In this document: positions 9,217 to 14,796 of the stretch, in pieces | How the letters are laid out: each line of letters starts with the position of its first letter | Numbering within the stretch: the stretch's first letter is position 1 | Assembly (NCBI GenBank): GCA_965368335.1 | Contig: CBDUMN010000087.1 | Location: 1 to 14,796, forward strand | Direction of reading: 5' to 3' | Source of the DNA: CBDUMN01 sp965368335 | GTDB taxonomy: Bacteria > Pseudomonadota > Alphaproteobacteria > Rhodospirillales > JAPHRK01 | Length of the DNA stretch: 14,796 nt | The notes under the pieces: model-generated | The model's database searches: none | Told to the model about the DNA's origin: nothing | What the model saw: the letters and a program-made list of their open reading frames with translations, nothing else | Program-made: the position numbers and the translations under genes

Positions 9217-10250
9217 TGGCGCGGATCGTTCTTGCCGACGACGGAATAGAATTCGATGGGCGGACGCCTGAGCAGCGGGCCTTGGGTGGGGTCGAATCGA
9301 CCATCGTTTCCATGTGCGAAGAACTGGCGGTGCGGGGTCATGAGGTGCTGGTGCGCAATATGTGCCGTGAGCCGCTTGTCTATAAAGGCGTTAATTGGGC
9401 GCCGCTCAGCCAGGGTTTGCCTGAGATCGCCGATCTCTATATCGCCAACCGGGGCGATAAGCTGATCGATCGGATGCCTGGTGCGAGAAAGACGCTTTTC
9501 TGGACCCATAATCCCGCCCAGTATGTTTTGAAATGGCGCTATCTCTGGAAGCTTTGGAGGGTTCGTCCGGTTTTCGGTTTTATTGGCGAATACCATGCTA
9601 AAACGCTTCCCGGTTGGGTGCCCGATGGCGGGCGTGTCGTGATCCCTTACGGTATACCGGACCTGTTTCGAAAAGCCGAACCCTGTCAGGAAACACCGAA
9701 GCCGCGAGCGGTTTTTACCTCCAATCCTTTGCGTTCGTTAGACTGGTTGCTTGAGCTATGGGCCTCTAAAATTCAGCCGCAGGCGCCGGAAGCCGAATTG
9801 CATATTTTTTCCGGGCCTCAGACCTATGGCTCGGTGGGCGACGATAAGGCGCGGGCAATGAAAAAGGTTCTTGATCGAGCTGAAGAGTTGGCTGGACAGG
9901 GAGTGGTCTTGCGCGGTCCGGTGCCCAAGGCTCAACTGGTCGATGAAATGCGCGAAGCCCGTTGTATGCTTTACCGTAGCGATTTGAATGAGACTTTCTG
10001 TTTAGCGCTTGGTGAGGCGCAGGCCATGGGAGTGCCTTGTGTGACGCAGGATTTGGGGTCGGCCTATGAGCGGGTTGTCGATGGGCAAACCGGTACGGTC
10101 GCCAAGGACGATCAGGCTTTCGCCGAGGCTGCGATAAGGCTGCTTTCTGATCAAGCGCATTGGAAGTCTCAACATGAGACGGCATTGGCTAAACAACGCT
10201 CTTGGGGTTGGCCCGAAGCGGCTCAGTTAATTGAAGGATTGCTGCCATGA
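9216..10250 (+). CDS. GT-B fold glycosyltransferase, second paralogue
   Basis: This 344-residue protein is collinear with the first gene of the operon. MARIVLADDGIEFDG matches MRIVLIDDSIAFDG there, and both have LGG-x-E, GVNWAP/GVSWAP and the acceptor-to-donor linker SNPLRSLDW. The donor-site E-x7-E reads ETFCLALGE, followed by AMGVPCV and DGQTGTV. The frame is open upstream to an ATG at 9102. However, the alignment with the paralogue and the TGATG junction with the preceding stop (9214-9216) point to the ATG at 9216. Two diverged copies in one operon suggest that they add related sugars at different steps. The 3' end overlaps the next gene by 4 nt. Confidence 0.87.
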   Translation: MARIVLADDGIEFDGRTPEQRALGGVESTIVSMCEELAVRGHEVLVRNMCREPLVYKGVNWAPLSQGLPEIADLYIANRGDKLIDRMPGARKTLFWTHNPAQYVLKWRYLWKLWRVRPVFGFIGEYHAKTLPGWVPDGGRVVIPYGIPDLFRKAEPCQETPKPRAVFTSNPLRSLDWLLELWASKIQPQAPEAELHIFSGPQTYGSVGDDKARAMKKVLDRAEELAGQGVVLRGPVPKAQLVDEMREARCMLYRSDLNETFCLALGEAQAMGVPCVTQDLGSAYERVVDGQTGTVAKDDQAFAEAAIRLLSDQAHWKSQHETALAKQRSWGWPEAAQLIEGLLP

Positions 10251-11287
10251 AGGTGTTGCAGGCCATGGCCGGGGCGCAGTATGGCGGGGCGGAAGCTTTC
10301 TTTACCCGGTTAGCCATCGCATTTCAGAAGGTAGGTCTTGATCAGCGAGTTGTGATCCGTACCGATGAGGCGCGCGCCGACCTATTGCGGGCCGGGGGGG
10401 TCGAGCCGGTTGAGTTGCCGTTTGGCGGAAAATTAGATTTTAAGACGGGCCGCGCTCTCAAGCGGGAGATTAAGGAGTTTCAGCCGGATATCGTGCTGAC
10501 CTGGATGAACCGGGCGACCGGTTTCTGCCCCAAGGGTGATTTTGTTCATGTGGCGCGCCAGGGCGGTTACTACAACATGAAGTACTATCGCAATTGCGAT
10601 CATATCGTCGGCAATACCGAAGATATTGTGGATTATCTGGTCAAAGAGGGGTGGCCGAAAGAGCGGGCCCACTATCTGCCCAATTTCGTTACCGCCGAGC
10701 GGGCCGAGCCATTGAGCCGCAAAGCCTTTTATACCCCCGAAACCGCTCCTTTGATTTTGGCGTTGGGGCGGCTCCATGAAAACAAGGCCTTCGACACACT
10801 CCTCAAGGCTGTTGCCCGCGTACCGGGGGTTTATCTTTGGTTGGCCGGTGAAGGGCCGCTGCGAAGCGAACTGGAAGCCCTGGCCGAAAAACTGTCAATC
10901 AAGCCGCGTGTCCGTTTTCTCGGCTGGCGCGAGGATACGCCTGCCCTGTTTGCGGCGGCCGATCTTTTCGTCTGCCCCTCGCGTCATGAACCCTTGGGGA
11001 ATGTGGTTATTGAGGCTTGGGCGCAGGGCAGGCCGGTCATCGCCACCGATAGCCTGGGGCCGGGGACACTGATTAACCCGCGGGTGAACGGGCTGTTGAC
11101 CCCGGTTGATGATGAGGTTGCATTGGGAGCGGCTATCAAGTGGGCCCTGCAAAACCCCGATGATACCGAGGCGCTTGCGGAGGCGGGATATAACCAATAT
11201 CTGCAGGACTATACCGAAGGGGCCGTGGTGCGACGCTATTTCGACTTCTTTGAGCGCATTCTGCAGCAAAAGGAGGCCGAGAGCTAA
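10247..11287 (+). CDS. GT4 family glycosyltransferase
   Basis: This 346-residue retaining-type GT-B glycosyltransferase begins with MKVLQAMAGAQYGGAEAFF, whose YGGAE loop is typical of GT4 N-terminal domains. The middle contains YLPNFV and the linker LILALGRLHENKAFDTLLKA, then GEGPLRSELE and VRFLGW. The donor-site signature is CPSRHEPLGNVVIEAW, with E-x7-E intact, followed by GRPVIATDS and NGLLTP. All blocks expected of a functional enzyme are present. A Shine-Dalgarno AAGGA (10234-10238) precedes the ATG, which overlaps the upstream stop by 4 nt. It is more canonical than the two other GT-B enzymes of the operon and is not their close paralogue. The acceptor is probably the growing surface oligosaccharide, inferred from context alone. 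Confidence 0.92.
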   Translation: MKVLQAMAGAQYGGAEAFFTRLAIAFQKVGLDQRVVIRTDEARADLLRAGGVEPVELPFGGKLDFKTGRALKREIKEFQPDIVLTWMNRATGFCPKGDFVHVARQGGYYNMKYYRNCDHIVGNTEDIVDYLVKEGWPKERAHYLPNFVTAERAEPLSRKAFYTPETAPLILALGRLHENKAFDTLLKAVARVPGVYLWLAGEGPLRSELEALAEKLSIKPRVRFLGWREDTPALFAAADLFVCPSRHEPLGNVVIEAWAQGRPVIATDSLGPGTLINPRVNGLLTPVDDEVALGAAIKWALQNPDDTEALAEAGYNQYLQDYTEGAVVRRYFDFFERILQQKEAES

Positions 11288-11290
11288 GGG

Positions 11291-13051
11291 ATGTGCGGAA
11301 TTGCCGGCATCATGTCGTTTGACGGCTCCGCTCCGGCCCGTCCGGTGCTTGAGGCCATGGGGACCTCCATGCGCCATCGCGGCCCCGATGGCGAGGGGTT
11401 TCACATACGAGACAACGTGGGGCTTGTGCATACCCGGCTCGCCATCATCGACTTGAAGACGGGTGATCAGCCCTTTGTCGCCGATGATGGCACGGCGCTG
11501 ATCGGTAATGGTGAAATCTACAATTACCGTGAATTAAAAACAGAAACTCCTGATCAAAGGTTCGTCACCGAGTCCGATTGCGAGCCGCCTCTTCATCTAT
11601 ACCGAACGGTCGGTCGGCATTTTGCCGAGCGTTTGCGCGGTATGTATGCCCTGGCTATTCATGACCCTAATCGTAAGAGCCTAGTGATCTCCAGGGACCC
11701 GTTTGGGATTAAACCGCTTTATTATGCCGAAACCGAGCGGGGGTTTGTTTTCGCCTCCGAGCCTGAAGCTATTTTGGCGACCGGATGGGTTGAGCGGCGG
11801 GTTAACCCCAAGGCGCGAGCGGCGCTGCTTCAACTTCAGTTCACCACAGGGCGCGATACGATTTTTGACGGTATTCGACGGGTGTTGCCCGGAGAGACGC
11901 TGGTTGTTGAGCGCGGGGTGGTTATTGATCAGTTTCGCCGTTCGGCATTGCCTGAAGAAAGAAGCGGTAAGCTGACTGAGGGCGAAGCCTTGGAACGCCT
12001 TTCGGCCATCCTGACCGAATCTGTCGAGTTTCATCAGCGCTCGGATGTGCCCTATGGCATGTTTCTCTCCGGCGGCATCGATTCTTCGGCTCTTCTGGCC
12101 TTGATGTCGAAGCTGAACCGAAATCCGGTACGAGCCTATACGGTTGGTTTCCCCGGCACGGAAGCGCGGGATGAACGAGAGCACGCGCGTCAAGTCGCGA
12201 AGGTTTGTGGGGCTGAGCATGTTGAGGTCGAGTTTACCGAGGCCGATTTTTGGACGCTCTTGCCGAAAGTGGCGTCCGCGATGGACGACCCGGCAGCGGA
12301 TTATGCCGTTTTGCCAACCTTCAAACTGGCCGAAACGGCGGCGAAAGATCTTAAAGTTATTCTTTCCGGTGAAGGGGGCGACGAACTGTTCGGCGGATAC
12401 GGACGGTACCGCAGCGCCATGCGCCCCAAGTTGCTCGGCGGCCGTCCTATGCGGCGCAAGGGGGCTTTTGATGGCCTGGACCTGTTCCGCACCGAATTGA
12501 CTGGTTGGCGAGATGGCATGGCGGAGGCGGAACGCCAGGCGACGGAGAAAAAAAGATCGCGCCTGCAAGCCGCCCAAGCCGTCGATTGCGCTGACTGGCT
12601 GCCCAATGATTTGCTGACGAAGCTCGACCGTTGCTTGATGGCTCATAGCGTGGAAGGGCGAGTGCCTTTCCTCGACCCTGAGGTTGCCCGTCTCGCCTAT
12701 GGGTTGCCCGATAAGCTCAAGGTGCGTGACGGTCTCGGAAAATGGCTGCTGAGGGCTTGGTTGAACGACCGTTTGCCGGTTGCCGATGCTTTTTCGAAAA
12801 AGCGCGGTTTTACCGTTCCGGTGGGTGAATGGATTGCCGCTCGTGGCGCCGAGATCGGCCCCTTGGTTGCTGCCCAGCCGGGGGTGACCGAAATTTGCAA
12901 GCCCGGCGCGGTGGAGGCCTTTTACAAATCCGTCCAGTCGGGAAAGAGCGGATTTGCCGCCTGGGTTCTGCTGTTTTATGCGCTCTGGCACAATAAGCAC
13001 ATTCTTGGCCGTTCTGCCGAGGGTGATGCGTTGGCGGCTCTCAGCGTTTAG
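11291..13051 (+). CDS. asnB: Asparagine-synthetase-type glutamine amidotransferase in a glycan operon
   Basis: This 586-residue enzyme has a class II glutaminase domain (about 2-200) and an ATP-dependent synthetase domain (about 235-550). The nucleophile Cys2 follows the initiator Met. Arg49 (TRLAIID), NGEIYNY (73-79) and Asp96 (ESD) of the glutamine site are present. The synthetase domain has the PPi loop LSGGIDSS (259-266), the GEGGDELFGGY block (360-370) with the catalytic-type Glu361, and KKRGFTVP (503-510). The family makes asparagine from aspartate. Members embedded in polysaccharide loci are often proposed to amidate a sugar carboxylate instead. It starts 3 nt after the last glycosyltransferase, behind AGGAGG (11271-11276) and AAGGG (11286-11290), so it belongs to the operon. 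Sugar amidation is therefore a reasonable inference, but plain asparagine synthesis cannot be excluded. Confidence 0.88.
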   Translation: MCGIAGIMSFDGSAPARPVLEAMGTSMRHRGPDGEGFHIRDNVGLVHTRLAIIDLKTGDQPFVADDGTALIGNGEIYNYRELKTETPDQRFVTESDCEPPLHLYRTVGRHFAERLRGMYALAIHDPNRKSLVISRDPFGIKPLYYAETERGFVFASEPEAILATGWVERRVNPKARAALLQLQFTTGRDTIFDGIRRVLPGETLVVERGVVIDQFRRSALPEERSGKLTEGEALERLSAILTESVEFHQRSDVPYGMFLSGGIDSSALLALMSKLNRNPVRAYTVGFPGTEARDEREHARQVAKVCGAEHVEVEFTEADFWTLLPKVASAMDDPAADYAVLPTFKLAETAAKDLKVILSGEGGDELFGGYGRYRSAMRPKLLGGRPMRRKGAFDGLDLFRTELTGWRDGMAEAERQATEKKRSRLQAAQAVDCADWLPNDLLTKLDRCLMAHSVEGRVPFLDPEVARLAYGLPDKLKVRDGLGKWLLRAWLNDRLPVADAFSKKRGFTVPVGEWIAARGAEIGPLVAAQPGVTEICKPGAVEAFYKSVQSGKSGFAAWVLLFYALWHNKHILGRSAEGDALAALSV

Positions 13052-13070
13052 CCTCCGGCCCTTTTTGGGT

Positions 13071-13098
13071 GTGACAACCCTAAAAAATCCAGTAGGTT
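13071..13098 (+). promoter_or_regulatory. Possible promoter of the acidic repeat protein
   Basis: GTGACA (13071-13076) and TAGGTT (13093-13098) are separated by 16 nt in the 84-bp gap between the amidotransferase and the acidic protein. The -35 match is good and the -10 match is poor. Co-transcription with the glycan operon is also possible, because I see no convincing terminator in this gap. Confidence 0.22.
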
Positions 13099-13135
13099 AA
13101 AGAAAAACAACCAGTAAACGGACGGGGAAGAGGAC

Positions 13136-14368
13136 ATGGCGCAACTGAAGTTCACCCTCCATATTCAGCGCAAAGACGGCAAAGCGCAGGCTCAGGCGCA
13201 GGAAATTCCAGACGTCTTTTTCGAGACGCATAATCAAATCACCTTTGCCTGGCTGTCGGAAGGTGTTCCGGCGACCCGTCCCTTGCATAACAGCACCATT
13301 GCGCTCCACCCAAACGGCGTCAGCATTTCAGGTTTTGAGCGGGAGAGCGACACGTTCCATTTCCAGGAATGGTGGCTCATCCCTCAATCTGCGTCGGTGG
13401 TTGAAGGACTTCCCAGGCCCGAAGAAAGCAAGGCTTCCGTTGTCGCCGCACCAGAAGCCCCAGAAGCCCCAGAAGATGATGGGCTTCTAGATGAAATGGA
13501 TGCCCCTGCACTTTCTGAGGAAGAAGACATCGCCTTCCACGAAGAGCCGATTGTTGAGGACGCAGGGCCTTTGGCCGGAGAGGAAATAGCCTTCGAAGAC
13601 GAGGATTCGTCTGTCGAGGTTGTCCAGGGCGATGCCGTTGAAGACCAGATGGTGACGGTTGAGGAGGAAATGGCGGCGGTCGACGATGCGCTAGCGCCAG
13701 AGGTCGAAGAGCCTGCCCCGATGGTCGAAGAGGAAATGGCGGCGGTAGAGGAAGCGCCAGCGCCAGAGGCCGAAGAACCTGCTCCGATGATCGAAGAAGA
13801 AATGGCGGCGGTAGAGGAAGCGCCAGCGCCAGAGGCCGAAGAGCCTGCTCCGATGATCGAAGAAGAAATGGCGGCGGTAGAGGAAGCGCCTGCGTCGGAA
13901 GTCGAAGAGCCTGCCCCGATGGTCGAAGAAGAAATGGCGGCGGTCGACGATGCGCTTGCGCCAGAGGCCGAAGAACCTGCTCTGATGATCGAAGAAGAAA
14001 TGGCGGTGGTGGAAGAAGCGCCAGAAGATGGTTTCGGGGAAGAATCGATGGTTTTGCCAGAGGATGATTTGCCCTTGGCGACGCCCGAATCCGTGGAAGA
14101 GGAAATGGCGCTTGAGGAAGAAATTTCCGACGCTGAGCCCGAGCCGACCCCGCCTGAAGAAGCTGTTTCTGTGGCCCAGGCGGCGGCCAAGCTTCAACAG
14201 GTGATTGCGGCTGGACGCAACGAAGCTGCCGATGAGGCTCAAGGGGAACCGAAAAAGTCCCTGGAAGAGGCCTTGAGTGGCGCTTTGGATGCAGCCTTTG
14301 GCGATGAAGATCTTTCATCTCAGCTTGATTCGGCGCTTGGGGGCGACGAGGAAAAACCCAAGGACTGA
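13136..14368 (+). CDS. Unrecognised acidic protein with 22-residue tandem repeats
   Basis: I do not recognise this 410-residue protein. Residues 1 to about 85 look like a compact domain of mixed strands with several aromatics (VFFETHNQITFAWL, FHFQEWWLIP). From about 90 to 345 the chain is dominated by Glu, Asp, Ala, Pro and Val and is probably disordered. Residues 175-284 are five full tandem repeats of 22 residues with the pattern (V/I)EEEMAAV, then EE or DD, then APE, then EEPAPM. A partial sixth copy follows at 285 and a remnant VEEEMALEEE at 320-329. The last 65 or so residues (AQAAAKLQQVIAAG, then SLEEALSGALDAAFG) look helical. There is no signal peptide or membrane helix, so it is probably cytoplasmic. 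GGGGA (13124-13128) precedes the ATG. A scaffold or charge-based binding role is conceivable, but nothing in the sequence fixes one. Confidence 0.85.
   Translation: MAQLKFTLHIQRKDGKAQAQAQEIPDVFFETHNQITFAWLSEGVPATRPLHNSTIALHPNGVSISGFERESDTFHFQEWWLIPQSASVVEGLPRPEESKASVVAAPEAPEAPEDDGLLDEMDAPALSEEEDIAFHEEPIVEDAGPLAGEEIAFEDEDSSVEVVQGDAVEDQMVTVEEEMAAVDDALAPEVEEPAPMVEEEMAAVEEAPAPEAEEPAPMIEEEMAAVEEAPAPEAEEPAPMIEEEMAAVEEAPASEVEEPAPMVEEEMAAVDDALAPEAEEPALMIEEEMAVVEEAPEDGFGEESMVLPEDDLPLATPESVEEEMALEEEISDAEPEPTPPEEAVSVAQAAAKLQQVIAAGRNEAADEAQGEPKKSLEEALSGALDAAFGDEDLSSQLDSALGGDEEKPKD
13658..13987 (+). repeat. Five tandem 66-bp coding repeats
   Basis: Five in-frame 66-bp units lie at 13658-13723, 13724-13789, 13790-13855, 13856-13921 and 13922-13987. 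A diverging sixth copy starts at 13988. Units 2 and 3 differ at only three of 66 bases. Units 1 and 5 share GTCGACGATGCGCT where units 2-4 have GTAGAGGAAGCGCC. The unit length is a multiple of three, so gain or loss of copies keeps the reading frame. Confidence 0.95.
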
Positions 14369-14391
14369 TCCATTCCCTTGACCCTTGAGCG

Positions 14392-14413
14392 ACCCCGGCT
14401 ATTCTCGGGGTTT
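14392..14413 (+). terminator. Terminator-like hairpin after the acidic repeat gene
   Basis: ACCCCG (14392-14397) pairs with CGGGGT (14406-14411) across an 8-nt loop and is followed by two further T. It lies 23 nt after the stop codon and before the dihydroorotase start. The stem is GC-rich but short and the T-run is poor, so termination may be partial. Confidence 0.4.
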
Positions 14414-14447
14414 GACCTGCGGCTTCTTGATTTAGGGATTTATCGTC

Positions 14448-14796
14448 ATGTCCGATACGTTCGACCTTCTTTTGACCGGTGGCATCTGTGCTACGCCCAA
14501 TGGCATTGTCGAAGCCGATGTGGGCGTCAGGGGAGGCCGGATTGCCGCTATTGGAGCGCTCAAAGGGGCGAAAGCGGAAGCCGAGATGAACGTTTCCGGT
14601 CTCCATGTTCTACCGGGTGTGATCGACCCTCAGGTTCATTTTCGTGAGCCGGGGCTGGAACACAAAGAAGACCTCGCTTCGGGGACAGCCGCAGCGGCCA
14701 TGGGTGGCGTGACCACGGTCATGGAAATGCCCAACACCAACCCCAATACGGCGACGGCCGAAGCTTTGGCCGACAAGTGCCGCCGGGCTAAAGACC
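14448..14796 (+). CDS. pyrC: Dihydroorotase-type amidohydrolase, 3' end beyond the window
   Basis: The 116 visible codons encode the N-terminal part of a cyclic amidohydrolase. It opens MSDTFDLLLTGG with a small beta-sandwich strand pattern, then VRGGRIAAIG, then GLHVLPGVIDPQVHFREPG, then EHKEDLASGTAAAAMGGVTT and MPNTNP. These blocks match dihydroorotase, which closes N-carbamoyl-L-aspartate to dihydroorotate in pyrimidine synthesis. The first metal-binding motif reads Gln-x-His (DPQVHF) instead of the usual His-x-His. I recall the same Gln in alphaproteobacterial relatives, so it is probably a subfamily trait rather than damage. The ATG at 14448 has AGGGA (14434-14438) about 9 nt upstream. 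Only about a quarter of the protein is visible, so the remaining metal ligands, and hence true dihydroorotase activity, cannot be judged. Allantoinase or hydantoinase is a less likely alternative. Confidence 0.88.
   Translation, partial: MSDTFDLLLTGGICATPNGIVEADVGVRGGRIAAIGALKGAKAEAEMNVSGLHVLPGVIDPQVHFREPGLEHKEDLASGTAAAAMGGVTTVMEMPNTNPNTATAEALADKCRRAKD

Noticed and set aside
13040..13070. Terminator after the asnB-like gene
   Set aside because: Only a 4-bp GGCT/AGCC pairing overlapping the stop codon and an unpaired T-run near 13062-13066 are visible. That is too weak to call.
13658..13987. Magnetosome MamJ-like acidic repeat protein
   Set aside because: Acidic Glu/Pro/Ala repeats are only superficially similar to MamJ. 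No magnetosome genes lie nearby, and the terminal segments show no recognisable match.
13658..14053. CRISPR-like array
   Set aside because: The 66-bp units are contiguous, in frame and without spacers. They encode protein repeats.
13377..14606. Long minus-strand open frames across the acidic repeat gene, including a low-complexity Ser/Ala frame and a Pro/Leu/Arg frame
   Set aside because: They mirror the Glu/Ala/Pro-rich repeats of the plus-strand gene and run into the dihydroorotase start region. The plus-strand frame has a ribosome binding site and sensible N- and C-terminal segments.

Overview
The window looks like chromosomal DNA of a free-living alphaproteobacterium, most plausibly Rhodospirillales-like. 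The grounds are a moderately high GC content, tight ATGA-type gene overlaps, a bacteriohemerythrin-containing sensor kinase, and a dihydroorotase with the DPQVHFREPG signature that I associate with alphaproteobacteria. The assignment rests on gene content and family resemblance, not on a database search.

Left part (1-6223), housekeeping and sensing. A 5'-truncated pyruvate phosphate dikinase gene (ppdK) ends in a strong intrinsic terminator. Next is a membrane-bound PAS-PAS histidine kinase that carries a complete bacteriohemerythrin domain after its ATPase domain. A small two-CBS-domain protein follows, preceded by a stretch of nested inverted repeats. It converges on, and overlaps by 4 bp, the minus-strand gene for a YgfZ/CAF17-type folate-binding Fe-S assembly factor.

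Central part (6451-13051), one tightly packed operon of five glycosyltransferases and an asparagine-synthetase-like amidotransferase. Neighbouring genes overlap by 4, 8, 1 and 4 nt, and a 3-nt gap separates the last pair. The order is GT-B transferase, GT9 heptosyltransferase-like, GT2 WaaE/KdtX-like, a second GT-B transferase that is a collinear paralogue of the first, GT4, and the class II amidotransferase. No flippase, polymerase or nucleotide-sugar synthesis gene is visible. The set therefore fits assembly of a lipopolysaccharide-core-like or other surface oligosaccharide, with an amide added to a sugar acid, better than a complete O-antigen or capsule locus.

Right part (13052-14796). An unrecognised 410-residue, strongly acidic protein has a compact N-terminal part, a central array of 22-residue (66-bp) tandem repeats and a short helical C-terminus. 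A weak terminator-like hairpin separates it from the start of a dihydroorotase-type amidohydrolase gene that runs off the window.

The points most worth a second look are the kinase-hemerythrin fusion with all seven iron ligands present, the acidic repeat protein, the paired paralogous glycosyltransferases, and the dyad-rich leader of the CBS gene. I see no mobile element, CRISPR array, tRNA or rRNA, and no convincing sign of a wholly new defence or metabolic system.
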